Shown here: positions 1 through 9,651 of the stretch, piece by piece
Layout of the letters: each line of letters begins with the position of its first letter
Position numbering within the stretch: the first letter of the stretch is position 1
Assembly (NCBI GenBank): GCA_036346355.1
Contig: CM070581.1
Coordinates: 52,347,849 to 52,411,848, forward strand
Reading direction: 5' to 3'
DNA: 64,000 nt
Origin: Rhipidocladum racemiflorum
Lineage: Eukaryota > Streptophyta > Magnoliopsida > Poales > Poaceae
Position numbers and translations under genes: made by a program
Notes under the pieces: model-generated
Databases searched by the model: none
The model's input: the letters and a program-made list of their open reading frames with translations, nothing else
Told to the model about the DNA's origin: nothing

Positions 1-40
1 CATCTGATCACGAGCCGCGACGAGCAACCAGCGTGTGTAC

Positions 41-251
41 CTTGGGGCAGAACTTGGCACAGTTGGAGCAGCGCATTTACTTGACGTGACCGCGGCCCTG
101 CTTGTTGCGCCCGCCATTCCTGCGCTTTAACGTCTGCAACACAGCGACACAAGGAAACGAAGCCGTGAGAAGGAAGCGGTGAGGGCGAGGAGAGATAGAG
201 AGGGAGGTAGGACCCGAGGCCAGGGTTTCGGAGGAAGGGGACACTTGCCAT
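41..251 (-). pseudogene. RPS26: 40S ribosomal protein eS26 (RPS26), 5' end, nonsense codon at position 20
   Basis: Minus-strand start of eS26, a small-subunit ribosomal protein that binds the 18S rRNA 3' end. Exon 1 ends with the ATG itself (251-249). Intron 1 (248-134) starts GCAAGT and ends TTGCAG, a GC-AG intron. Exon 2 (133-41) encodes the conserved N-terminus TLKRRNGGRNKQGRGHVK, then a stop TAA (79-77) where the family has an aromatic residue, then MRCSNCAKFCPK including the CxxC zinc motif. A GTACAC donor follows at 40 and the rest lies outside the window. Reading resumes perfectly after the stop, so this is a one-base nonsense change (TAC to TAA). Either this is a recent pseudogene or a base-call error. 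Identification is firm; functional state is uncertain. Confidence 0.8.
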
Positions 252-375
252 GGCGGGCGGAGGCGGGTATCTAGGATTCGAGGAGCGCAGGGAAGAAGAC
301 GGCGGCGGAGACACGGGGAAGAGAGATCACTCCCTGGGGCTTTTGTATCGCTCGTACGTGGGCTTCGATGGACCT

Positions 376-432
376 TTTGTGGGCCCAGCAAAGCCTACTA
401 AAGCCCGAGTCGAAAGAGCATATAAACCTCCA
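376..432 (-). promoter_or_regulatory. Probable eS26 promoter: site II-type TGGGCC and TATA-like sequence
   Basis: Upstream of the eS26 ATG, a palindromic TGGGCCCA lies at about 380-387 and a TTATATG-like sequence (minus) at about 418-427. TGGGCY site II elements are typical of plant ribosomal protein promoters. The spacing is a little unusual because the TATA-like sequence is upstream of the site II motif, so the TATA assignment is weak. Confidence 0.4.
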
Positions 433-1504
433 TCAAACCGTCTCGCCTCGCCACCACCTCAGGCGAAAAATTATCTTGTGTGTTACGACCAGTGTTCACG
501 TAACCTTTTCGAATTGAAAATTAAGATCTGACCGTATCGATTTTTTGTAAAAATTGAGCAAAAATCGAAGAGTTTCTAAACCGAGCTTTTGAATAAAAAA
601 ATTCAAAATAGATTAAAAAAATGAAACCCGATTGGTTTTCTCGAAAAACCGATCGACGAATTGAACATTTTGGGCGACCGATTTTTTGAGCGGTTTTCTT
701 CGTTTTTTGTCGAAAACCGTTCAGTTTTCACCAGTTTTCGACTGGTTTACATCGCATAAATTTTTCCAAATTTTTTGAATTTTTGTTGAATTGAACTGGT
801 TTACCGACCGGTTTAGGATTTCGAACCGGCTTATACGATCGAAAACTGCGTTTTTCGACGGTTTTGTGAACCCGGTTGCGACTGTTTGGTTCCCCGTCGA
901 TGAGTGGATACTGGTGTTGTCGTGGGTGCAGTTGTATGAAATTTCGTCTTATTTGCAAGCTAGTGGCGGTTCTTTGGGGGAACAAAACATTACCTGTGGT
1001 GCGCGTTAATGTTATTTTTCGGTGGATTTGTAATATGAGAATCGGGTCTTTTACTGCATTCACGATTCTTGATCAGATTCAAGCACGCGTGATTCACTGC
1101 TTATATGTAGTTCAGGCTTCAATTTGTTGGTCTACTTACTAAATGACTGTTAACTGAACCTAATAATCGCAGCTAAGTGGGGCTGTTAACCAGGTTTGGT
1201 ATTCCATAGGATTTCCTTGTTTATGTTTATGCTTTTTAATAAATTCCATTTAGTGTGCCAATCTAACCAATGGCGATAGATAATTTTGGTTTTGCTTTGG
1301 TTGATCCAGGTCTCGTAATTTAGAGTAGATAACTACATACATGCCAAAGTTCTTTATCCTCAGTAACTAAAGTGCAGCCGCACCCCAGATATAAACAACT
1401 AAGTAACAAATTTCAATCGTTTGAATTGGGTGAAGCACAGATTTGTTTGTACTGGTAGTTATGTTCTTTTAGACTGGATTCTTTAATATTTCCTACCTTT
1501 TCAG
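392..1504. other. Intergenic spacer / eS12 5' flank, no gene recognised
   Basis: From about 540 to 860 the sequence is rich in short repeats built on CCGATCGA, GGTTTT and CGGTTT blocks. It looks like decayed repeat. From about 1150 to 1504 it is T-rich and ends in a good polypyrimidine tract and TTTTCAG acceptor for the first visible eS12 exon. I could not find the exon carrying the eS12 start codon here; the acceptor phase implies a short first exon ending in a partial codon. Confidence 0.4.
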
Positions 1505-2282
1505 GGAGGAGACCCCAGTTGAGGCACCTACCCCGGTTCTTGGAGAGCGGATGGACTTGATGACTGCTCTGCAGCTGGTGATGAAGAAGTCGAGTGCTCA
1601 TGATGGGCTTGTGAAGGGGCTCCGTGAGGCTGCCAAGGCCATTGAGAAGCATGCCGCCCAGCTTTGCGTGCTTGCCGAGGACTGCGACCTGCAGCCCGAT
1701 TATGTCAAGCTGGTTAAGGCACTCTGCGCTGAGCACAATGTTCACCTGGTTACTGTGCCTAGTGCTAAGAGCCTTGGCGAGTGGGCAGGGGTGAGTTAGA
1801 GAATGCTTCAAAATATTCAGTTGGTGTCTTGTACAATGCTTCACTATTGTTGAAAGCTGAGAATGTACGATGCTTCACTGTTGTTGATAGCGGAGAATGT
1901 ACAATGCTTCACTTTAGGCTTTTATTTTGGAGAACATTCCATTCTCCACACTGCTTTGTTGTGATTTTTTTTTTTTGCTTTGTTGTGATTTTTTCCCTGG
2001 CAGTTTGCTGTATGAAAGTATGGGTATATATATTTAACAAGTTTTACTTGTGGTTCTTTGCAGCTTTGCAAGATTGACTCCGAGGGCAAGGCAAGGAAAG
2101 TGGTTGGCTGTTCTGTGTCGTCGTCAAGGTAACAAATTGATTTCCTACTGTACTACTGCAAGGAACTGTTTATATTCATGTAGCCTAAACATAACATTTG
2201 GCTGTTCTCTTTCATTTACCAGGACTATGGTGAGGAGTCGGAGGGGCTTAACATAGTGCAGGAGTATGTCAAATCGCACTAG
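1505..2282 (+). pseudogene. RPS12: 40S ribosomal protein eS12 (RPS12), three exons, 1-bp deletion in the middle exon
   Basis: Three exons of eS12, a 40S beak protein of the L7Ae/L30e-like fold. Exon 1505-1790 encodes EETPVEAPTPVLGERMDLM through LGEWAG, with acceptor TTTTCAG and donor GTGAGT. Exon 2064-2128 begins LCKIDSEGKARKVVGCS. Exon 2223-2282 encodes DYGEESEGLNIVQEYVKSH and a TAG stop. Splice sites are canonical. The middle exon is 65 nt rather than the 66 needed for phase: one T is missing after GGCTGTTCT, which destroys the conserved CxVVVK reading and shifts the last exon. There is also an extra Leu codon in the stretch normally reading CDQPDY. The start-codon exon was not found. The introns rule out a processed pseudogene. 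Either a decaying gene copy or a consensus error. Confidence 0.8.
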
Positions 2283-3206
2283 ATACAGCATTCCAGTATC
2301 TGGAACTTGTGCTAGACATTTTGGACCTGGGTTTTTAATTGATGCTTGGTTCTGGGGCTTGCTAGGAGATGACAACAATTTTCAAGTGTAAGCCAAGGGG
2401 AGATATGAGAAAGTTGGACCTCTGAACTTTTGTTTGATGTGCTGTGTCTGCTGCTGTTAATGTAAATCAAGTGCTGAGATTCCCTTTGTTTCTGAATTGC
2501 CTCGTTCAATGTTTGCATTTGCTTTGATGCCTTATGTCATGGAAACGTTCCGTCTGATGTGGTTTTGCTTTGCACTTTACTTATGTGGATTGTCTTGTTT
2601 ATGAGAAGGGATCGTGTGATCTCAGCGAGGAAGTAGGCTTTGCAAGATGCAATTGTTGGTAGTTTTTTGTTTCACTGTTACTTTACAGTGTTTCGCAGCC
2701 TTTGCTCTGGGGTCTTCAGAGTATCAGACGGCTAAGAATGTCAGCCTGAGTCTACATAAGCGTCAGGGCTGTGACAAACTAGTTTCGTACGCATTGGCGT
2801 AGCGGTGCGAAAAACCTCGACAAATCACTAAAGTTGTGCTCAATCATGGATCCAATCCTCTAAATAAGCTTGTGCTCTGGGTCATCCGAAATCTTGGTTG
2901 AGATTTCGGATCCCTTGAGATCTTGAATTTTGGTTGGATAAAAAATTTAAAAAAAATCAAAATGCTACCGTACCTTTTAAAATCTTGGATTTTGGTCGAA
3001 ATATCGGGAATTTTTACTGGATTTTTTATTTTTGTGGGCCAGATTTGATTGGATTTAGGGTTTTTGATTATTTTTAGGTCATTTCAATTTGAACAAAATC
3101 TCGGTGATATCGGCTGAAATCTTGTATTTTCTGGTTGAAAAATGACTGAATTTAAAATATGGTTTTTTGATTTTGTTCGAATTTTATTTGAAATTTTGAG
3201 ATCTCG
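2283..3206. other. eS12 3' flank and AT-rich repeat remnant, no gene
   Basis: About 400 bases of likely 3'UTR and downstream sequence follow the eS12 stop. From about 2880 to 3200 there is a low-complexity region with recurring ATCTTG, GAAATTTT and GAGATTTCGG words. I see no open frame of note. Confidence 0.35.
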
Positions 3207-3433
3207 CTGAAATTTTAGATTTCTATCATCTGTATGATATATACCAAAACAAAATTTAAAACCTTAAGCACCAGTGGTGGCTAACTGGCTATATAATAGC
3301 CATCGACATGTGCCATCAGCTGAAATTTCAGATTTCTATCATCTGTATGATATATATCGAAAATAAAATTTAAAACCTTGAACACCAGTGGTGGCTAACT
3401 GTCTATATATTAGCCATCGACATGTGCTATCAG
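3207..3433. repeat. Direct tandem duplication, period 113 bp, two copies
   Basis: Copies at 3207-3319 and 3320-3433 share the order CTGAAATTT, GATTTCTATCATCTGTATGA, AAATTTAAAACCTT, CACCAGTGGTGGCTAACTG, TAGCCATCGACATGTG, with scattered substitutions. The second copy lies immediately after the first. No coding potential. Origin unknown; the divergence suggests it is not recent. Confidence 0.75.
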
Positions 3434-3700
3434 TCAGCGGCGGTTACCCGTGTGACCTCCGGTGCCGGTGCAGGCTGTTGACACCAATGGAGGTTGCAGT
3501 TCTTGGTAGTGTTGGCTCTACCACGGTTTGTGCTTTTTCAAACCATTGATGGATTAAGTAAGAGCTTGTGTATTTTGCACAGTTGTCTCTTGAGCTTCAG
3601 TTACAAGCTAGAGCAAGTACAATAAATTTATCTTAGCTTATTATTAATAAATGAAAGAGCGAGGAAAAAAAGAGAGAAAAGTGTTGGCCCTTATTTAGTA

Positions 3701-3980
3701 CTCTTTTGTTCATTTTTATAAGATTTATTTTTTGAATAATTTTGTTCACAAATATAAGACTTGTATATAGATTTAATGAGGCATTTTCTTCTATACCCAT
3801 ATTATTCTCTCTCAACCGTATACATTCATTCGTTACTATTCACATAAACTATATCTTTCATCTTCCAAGGCAATTAAGTGAGGACATTTAAGTCATTTTC
3901 TTCTATACCTTTCCCAATTTTAACACAACCTTAATCTTTATGCAAAGTCAAAATACGCCTTATAAAAATGAATGTAGTAG
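3701..3980 (-). mobile_element. Degenerate Stowaway-type MITE, same family as 37560-37846, inverted
   Basis: Reading the MITE at 37560-37846 as its reverse complement gives the same block order seen here: ATAAGATTT, AATATAAGACTTGTAT, GATTTAATGAGGCATTT, TTCTCTCTCAACCGTAT, ATCTTTCATCTTCCAAG, ATTTAAGTCATTTTC and a terminal TACGCCTTATAAAA. The ends are flanked by TA on both sides, but the CTCCCTCCG terminal motif has decayed to CTCTTTTGT on the left and to AATGTAGTAG on the right. This is an old copy of the same family. Confidence 0.7.
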
Positions 3981-4094
3981 TAGCCAGTTTTGCATGAGAA
4001 TATAGATAGATTTATGTACAAGAGAGAAGAGGTAGTTATTACGCAACATCTAGAGACTACCTTTAGAGACAAATTATTGTACAAGCAGACTTTT

Positions 4095-4112
4095 AAGATA
4101 AAGTAAGTACTC
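4095..4112. repeat. 18-bp target-site duplication, left copy, of the LINE
   Basis: AAGATAAAGTAAGTACTC occurs here and again at 6129-6146, immediately after a poly(A) tract. Length and placement fit target-primed reverse transcription by a non-LTR retrotransposon. Confidence 0.9.
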
Positions 4113-4169
4113 AGCGCAGGTCAACAAATTAATCATAATAAATCTGTTCTGTGGTTCAGTGCGGGCACA

Positions 4170-5539
4170 GAGAGCGATTTGAAGGGTATGATCAAAGCGA
4201 CTTTGGGATTTCATAATGAGGATTACAATGGAACCTATATGGGACTTCCCATGCCAAATGGAAGAACAACTGAAGGATGCTTTGAATCGCTAAAAGAGTG
4301 AATGTGGGCTAAAACTCAAGGATGGTTTGCCAAATGCCTCTCAGCGGGGGGAAAGGAGGTTCTAATAAAATCTGTGGCACAGGCCCTACCCACTTACCAA
4401 ATGAGCTGTTTCCTCCTAACCTCGGGCCTCTGTAAGAAGCTTGAAGCAATGATCCAGAAGTTCTTATGGGGGAAGAGCGCTGACAAGAAAGGCATGCACT
4501 GGATTGCTTAGGACAAAATCACGCGGCCAAAGTCAGCCGGGGGGCTAGGTTTCAGAGATTTCAGGAATTTTAATCTCAGTCTGCTGGCAAAGCAAGCTTG
4601 GAGGCTGCTTACTACACCGGACAGCTTTTGCGCAAAAGTAATGAATGTGAAGTATTTCTCAAGGAATGATTTCTGCCATGCTCAGAAAGGCCAAAGACCG
4701 TCTGCGGTTTGGAGGAGCATTCTCGCGGGTCGGGAAGCTCTAGGAATAGGCCTTACAAAAAGAATCCATTCAGGCAAACAAACAAACATCTGGGAGGACC
4801 CCTGGCTTAGCAGATCGTGGCGAAGGATTCCTTTTGAAGCAAAAATGAACAACCCCCTGAGGTAGTGGCCCAACTTATTGATGAGGATAGACAGCAATGG
4901 AACTTGCAAGTGCTTAATGAAACTTTCTACCCCATCGACATGGAAGCAATCATGGAAATCCCAGTGGGCAGACCTGAAGGAGAAGATTTTTGGGCTTGGG
5001 GCCTCGAAAAGAAGGGAAACTTCTCTGTTAGAAGCCTCTACAGAGCCCTCACTTGTGTAGGAAGATTGAAGAACCAAGTAGACAGCACAACGAGTGAAGG
5101 CTCGAACAGTGGAGAAGGCTGCAAAAAGCTACAGAGGCTCTGTAAGCTAAAGACCCCATCAAAAGTAAAGATGTTTTTTTGGAGGGCTTTCCACAATGGA
5201 CTCCCCACAAAAGCAAATTTGAAGAAAAGAACCATTGTCCATGAGAGCACTTGCCCAGGATGTCATCAAGAAGAGGAGGATTGGCATCACCTTTTCTTCA
5301 AGTGTGCCTTGTCCAAATCGGTTTTCAGTCTATGGGAGGAGGAAGATGATTACTTCAGGCCAAGGAATGTCCGCACGAACAGTGAATGGGTGCTAACTGT
5401 TCTAAACTATAAAAACGAAGAGGGAATCAGGAAATACATCATCTTATGCTGGGCAATTTGGGGAGCTAGAAACAAACTAATTCATGAAGGGCAAGGTTCT
5501 TCCCCTTTCGTTGTGCTTCAAAGAGCAAAGTATCTCTAG
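4170..5539 (+). pseudogene. LINE reverse transcriptase C-terminus and zf-RVT domain
   Basis: A single frame with stops at about 4299, 4509 and 4863 encodes the region after the RT palm: a GLPMPNGRTTEGC-like block, then GGKEVLIKSVAQALPTYQMSCF, KSAGGLGFRDFRNFNLSLLA and WEDPWL, all standard in plant L1 ORF2. The segment 4865-5539 carries the zf-RVT domain: LPTKANLKKR, then CPGC, then DWHHLFFKC, the spaced Cys/His ligands. Nothing upstream of the thumb is present. Not functional. Confidence 0.85.
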
Positions 5540-5599
5540 GAGGAACTTCAGATCATGGATTCCCTAAAGGACATTGACAAAAGTGATAACCAGTGTGCC

Positions 5600-6097
5600 T
5601 CAATGGAGTCGTCACACCAAACCTTACCACCTTTGACAACCACGACTTTTTGCAACGTTGATGGGGCTCTGAATATGGGGAAAAGCTGTGCAAGGGGCGG
5701 ATGGGTATTCTAAGATGGAGGGAAAAAGTTTTTTGCTGCGGGGGCCCAGAAACATTTTGGCCTTAGGGATCCCCAGACGATTGAAGCGTGGAGCTGTAAA
5801 CAAGCCATGTTGTTTTCTTTGAAAAAAGGGTTCCAAAGGGTTACTTTTGCCTCAGACTGTCTAAACCTGGTGGAAGCAGTGAACTCTCAAGACAAGGTCT
5901 TCGCCATGGATAGCACCATCATCATGGACATCCGTCGTTACATGGAGAGCCAAAATGGTTACCATCTCATCTTTGTGCCACGCCAAAAAAACCAAACTGC
6001 CCATTTGTGTCTTAAGTTTTCTGCAAACTCAGAAGTTGTGTTTCAGTCTTGGTGTTTTAAACCACCACACTTCCTTGTAAACCTCTTCATGATTTAA
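5600..6097 (+). pseudogene. LINE RNase H-like domain (RVT_3)
   Basis: Continuing the LINE ORF2, 5655 onward encodes FCNVDGALNMG (first Asp), IEAWSCKQAM (Glu) and FASDCLNLVEAVNSQ (second Asp), followed by FVPRQKNQTAH, the usual end of plant LINE RNase H domains. An in-frame stop at about 5712 and the normal-looking 3'UTR and poly(A) complete the element. Non-functional remnant. Confidence 0.8.
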
Positions 6098-6143
6098 TAT
6101 AATTTTCAAGGTTGTCTGTCAAAAAAAAAAGATAAAGTAAGTA

Positions 6144-6565
6144 CTCCCTCCATTCCATATTAGAGGGCACATAATTTTTTTTGCAAAGACCAAGAAGGGA
6201 GGCGTCGGGTGATTGTTTCCAAACTTGCCCCTAATCAACTCCATGTGTCTCCTAATTAACTGCATGCGTCCCCTTGTTAGCCCTGCATGCAATTGCTCTG
6301 GCCGCGCTTGCGCATGTGCTTTGGCCATGATCGCACTCACGCTATGGCCTCGCTAGCCCGCGCTGAATACAGCCAAGAAACTAATTCAAAATTTGATTGA
6401 AAAATTGAGTAGATGTGGAGGGAACGAAATTTTAATTGTTTAGGAGCAATGGCGCCCAGAAGATGCAAAATGAATTTCGCAAATTCTTCTATAAATAGGT
6501 GAAGAGCATAACATGTTTTCAGCACTCACCAGTAATCTTGTCTTCCATTAGCATGCTCCACTCAT
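6144..6565 (+). mobile_element. Left terminus and 5'UTR of a mariner-like element (Osmar type)
   Basis: The sequence beginning CTCCCTCCATTCCATATTAG right after TA is a typical grass Tc1/mariner (and Stowaway) terminal inverted repeat start. About 400 bp of non-coding sequence follows and leads to the transposase ATG at 6566. A TATA-like TCTATAAATAG lies at about 6489-6499. The LINE target duplication overlaps the first bases of this terminus. I could not find the matching right terminus. Confidence 0.65.
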
Positions 6566-7207
6566 ATGGCGAATTTGGATCTAAACTAACCAATAAACTG
6601 GGATAAGATAACAGATTATGAGGGACCTGTCATCGACTTGAATTACAATCTGGTGTGGGATGATCGTAGCGAGGAAGGTGTGATCCTACCCCTTAATCTT
6701 TTCTTCAAAGTACTTGCTGATTTGTTGACTAGTTCATTCTTTTTCACGAACAAAAGAAGGAGAACATCACAATGACGATGGACATGGCCAGCCGTGCTGA
6801 CGACGAACATGGCCACGATGCCGAGGAACATGCCGCCGGTGATGCCACTGACGCCGGCCACGGTCATGAAACAAGTGAGTGCTTTTTCTCTTGATAAATA
6901 CTGTAGTTCAAACTCCGTTAAAAACTGTTGTTCTGTTTGCATAGTGCAAATTACTCTGTTAACTAATTTTTGCTTGTTGTTTTGATGATAAATTGTTTTA
7001 TTTTCATAGTGCAAATTTTGATTGTTTTGCCGTAAGAACTAACTTTTTATGGAATGTACAACATCGTGTACATAGACGAGAAGTGGTTTTATCGCACGAG
7101 GCAAAATCAAAACTACTACTTGGCACTAGACAAGGAGGATCCAGAAAGAACCACACAGAGCAAGAATTTCATAGAGAAGGTGACGTTTCTTGCGGCAATT
7201 GCGAGAC
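6566..7207 (+). pseudogene. Mariner-like transposase, 5' half, interrupted
   Basis: The ATG at 6566 opens MANLDLN, a stop (codon 8), then PINWDKITDYEGPVIDLNYN, the conserved start of plant mariner-like transposases. A second acidic, His-rich block (about 6779-6880) follows. The DNA-binding helix-turn-helix region is missing or deleted. The catalytic domain begins near 7045 with YNIVYIDEKWFYRTR, containing the first catalytic Asp, and runs to VTFLAAIAR at 7207. There the 27-kb element 7208-34334 interrupts the codon; the frame resumes exactly at 34335. Normally this enzyme cuts and pastes mariner and can mobilise Stowaway MITEs. This copy is dead several times over. Confidence 0.85.
7203..7207. 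repeat. 5-bp target duplication GAGAC, left copy (right copy 34335-34339)
   Basis: GAGAC precedes TGTAACACC at 7208 and follows GGTGTTACA at 34334. Removing the insert plus one copy restores the mariner codons across the junction. This independently confirms the boundary to the base. Confidence 0.92.
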
Positions 7208-9485
7208 TGTAACACCCCGGCATTTAATATGCCTGAATGCTACCAAACAACAGCTAAACAACATCTAAATACCACAATTAAACATAAATTCCAGCAAAGG
7301 CGCACATGCTAAAAACCAAGATTTCGGCAGCATCTCCTTTGTTTTAACATGAATTGAAGCAACAACAATAGTAACATGTCAATATAGCATAATGAACGAT
7401 AGCAATAACATGATCAAACAGAAGAACAGTCACCATACCACTAAGGATATAAATTCCATCCATCACATGACAAGTGAAGACTAATCAATTACTCATAACG
7501 ACCAACGAATCATCGAAACCATAGTTTAGTTCAATGAATTAACCATAACCATAAGGGAAAGAACATGTTATTGTTTAAATGTGTGATGCTACGTGATGAC
7601 GTGTGACTAGCTCCCTTTCCCGTATGTCGGATTCATGGTACCTAAGAAAAACAACATAAACACAAGCGTGAGTTCATCACTCAGCAAGTATATTGCAATG
7701 GAACAAGAAAACACATTCCAATACCTTCATCACCACTATTCACATACAACATCATACACATCTCATAGTCATAATGTAAGCATATCATTGATATTATCAT
7801 AAATCATCCTCATATAACATCCTCATATAATGCAATGCAATGTAATGCAATGCGATGCACATGTCTCCTGGAAACTCATACCGGTATGGTTGAGTACACA
7901 CCCGTCGGTGTGCACCCTCTCCCCCCTTCCATCCCGAAGATGGAGGGTGCCTACTCCTCGCTTCCGTTCACCGCGGTGAATGGAATCACGATGTAGGACT
8001 TACTCATTGGCTTTCCGGATTAGTCATAACTTTCTCACCGACCTTCCCCGGACTAGTTATGATTTTCTCACCGCCCGAGCCATGTAACATGCCATGTATG
8101 CATTTATGCCAACATCATATTTAACTTGTACATTAACACATGGCATCATCATGGATAATTTGTACATTAACACATGGCATCATCACATACTGAACATACT
8201 CATCCTATCAATGGCAACCATTAAAGCATGGCATGTGAACATATCATATATTCAAACTTCAATCTCAATCAATCAAACAACCTACAATCGCTATCCATTA
8301 CAATACACTTGCCTCAACCACGGGCGACGGATTGGCGAGAAGTAGAAGGCCCTCCCGAGGTCACACCACCTGCACATAGGGACCACACACTCACAATCAA
8401 GCCCACAAAACAGTATGCAAACCCTCATCTACCCCGACATTGCCAACTACTCACAAAACCCAAAAACAGCGGTTCTGTCCCGTCGGGACAACAGCCTTCC
8501 AAAAGGCATAACTTGAGTTCTAAGACTCCGAATCAATTAAACGAGTACATCCTCGCGTAGCTTAGGAAATTTCCCAACTTTTTCTAGGTATAGGGAAAGA
8601 CTGATTCGGATTCTAAAGTTGTTTAATCTACAAAATATCGTGATTTGTTCCAATCACATCACAGATTTTAATACGCTCGGTAAAACGATCATAACTTTCA
8701 AACGGCTGGGCGGAATTTAAACTTATTTATACCAACTGAAAGGTATTGAAATTATCTACAACTTCTTCAACATCCGTACGGCCAGATTCGGACTCTAAAT
8801 TGGCGAAAAACCGAACCCTAGGTCGACTGCTCATGCTGCCCGAAACAGAGGACGTGGCAACTTCTAGATCTAATCCAATTTACTCAATTCCAGCACCACC
8901 AATTGATCTAAAAACTTGATAAACACCCTTAGAACAGTACCTAGACCAACCCCAAGGATTCCCATGGCCATACCTTTGCCCGACGACCGAAATCCCAACG
9001 AAACTCCTCCCGGATCGCTCCTTGCTCCACGTTCCTCGCTCCTCGCTCCTCGCTTCCAATGGATGGATCCTCGAGGTGCAGGGGTGGGGAGGCTACCCTA
9101 GAGCAGCAAGGGGTGGAGGAGAGGTTGTGGAGAGGTGGTGGCGCAATGGGGAGAGGTGATGCGGTGGCTAGGAGGGAGATGAGAGGTGTGGCGGCTAGGG
9201 TTTGCAAAAGGGGAGAGGTGGGGCGCACAAGGGCAGGGGGAGGACGCCCCCAAGGCGGGTTATCCTGCCTCTCCCTCCCTCATGGGCCCAAAAATCCTCC
9301 CACCAAGGCCCACGACACAACCCCCTTGGGCCCGAACTCCCCCGGAGAGGCCCAAACTCCCGAAAACAGCCCGGAAATGCGAATAAACCTCACAACGTAT
9401 AGTTTTAACCTCCGATTTCATATTTTATAATGTTTTGACCTCAACATTCATATTTTATAAGATTATGACACTCTGTGGTGTCACA
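7208..9485 (-). repeat. LTR-like segment (minus orientation) of the outer element
   Basis: On the minus strand this begins TGTGACACCACAGAG (9485) and ends GGGGTGTTACA (7208), short inverted tips of LTR type. Just outside 9485 is CTATTGAAGGAGGGGAGAA on the minus strand, a polypurine tract preceded by GGATTCGAGGTCGAATCC. A near-identical PPT neighbourhood precedes the LTR at 17769, so the two elements are related families. Internal blocks such as CATCACTCAGCAAGTA and CGACTGCTCATGCTG also recur in the 15760-23924 LTRs. No ORF is convincing. Confidence 0.6.
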
Positions 9486-9651
9486 TTCTCCCCTCCTTCA
9501 ATAGGATTCGACCTCGAATCCAAGACATGCCACTACGCCAAACCAACAACACACGGAGATCTAATCTTCGCGGTTCAAACCTGAAGAAAAGAGCTTTGGG
9601 CAAAGCTCGCTTCCACGAGACATCAACTCCCATGTCGCTTCTCTAAATAAA

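Larger units (their letters stand above)
4113..6128 (+). mobile_element. 5'-truncated L1-type LINE (non-LTR retrotransposon)
   Basis: A 2.0-kb plus-strand insertion lying between an 18-bp duplication and ending in a run of A. It contains the end of the reverse transcriptase (thumb region, with QGWFAKCLSAGGKEVLIKSV), a zinc-binding RT-associated domain and an RNase H-like domain. The endonuclease and most of the RT are absent. That is typical of incomplete reverse transcription, not later deletion, because the duplication still abuts the 5' end. Several in-frame stops make it dead. Inserted at the left tip of the mariner-like element beginning at about 6144. Confidence 0.9.

Noticed and set aside
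250..531. Plus-strand Gly-rich ORF starting at 250
   Set aside because: Overlaps the eS26 promoter and start on the other strand; no motif.
6643..7014. Minus-strand 123-codon ORF
   Set aside because: Antisense shadow of the mariner transposase coding sequence.
8094..9430. Small ORFs in the outer element's LTR-like arm
   Set aside because: No family resemblance; located in a non-coding LTR.
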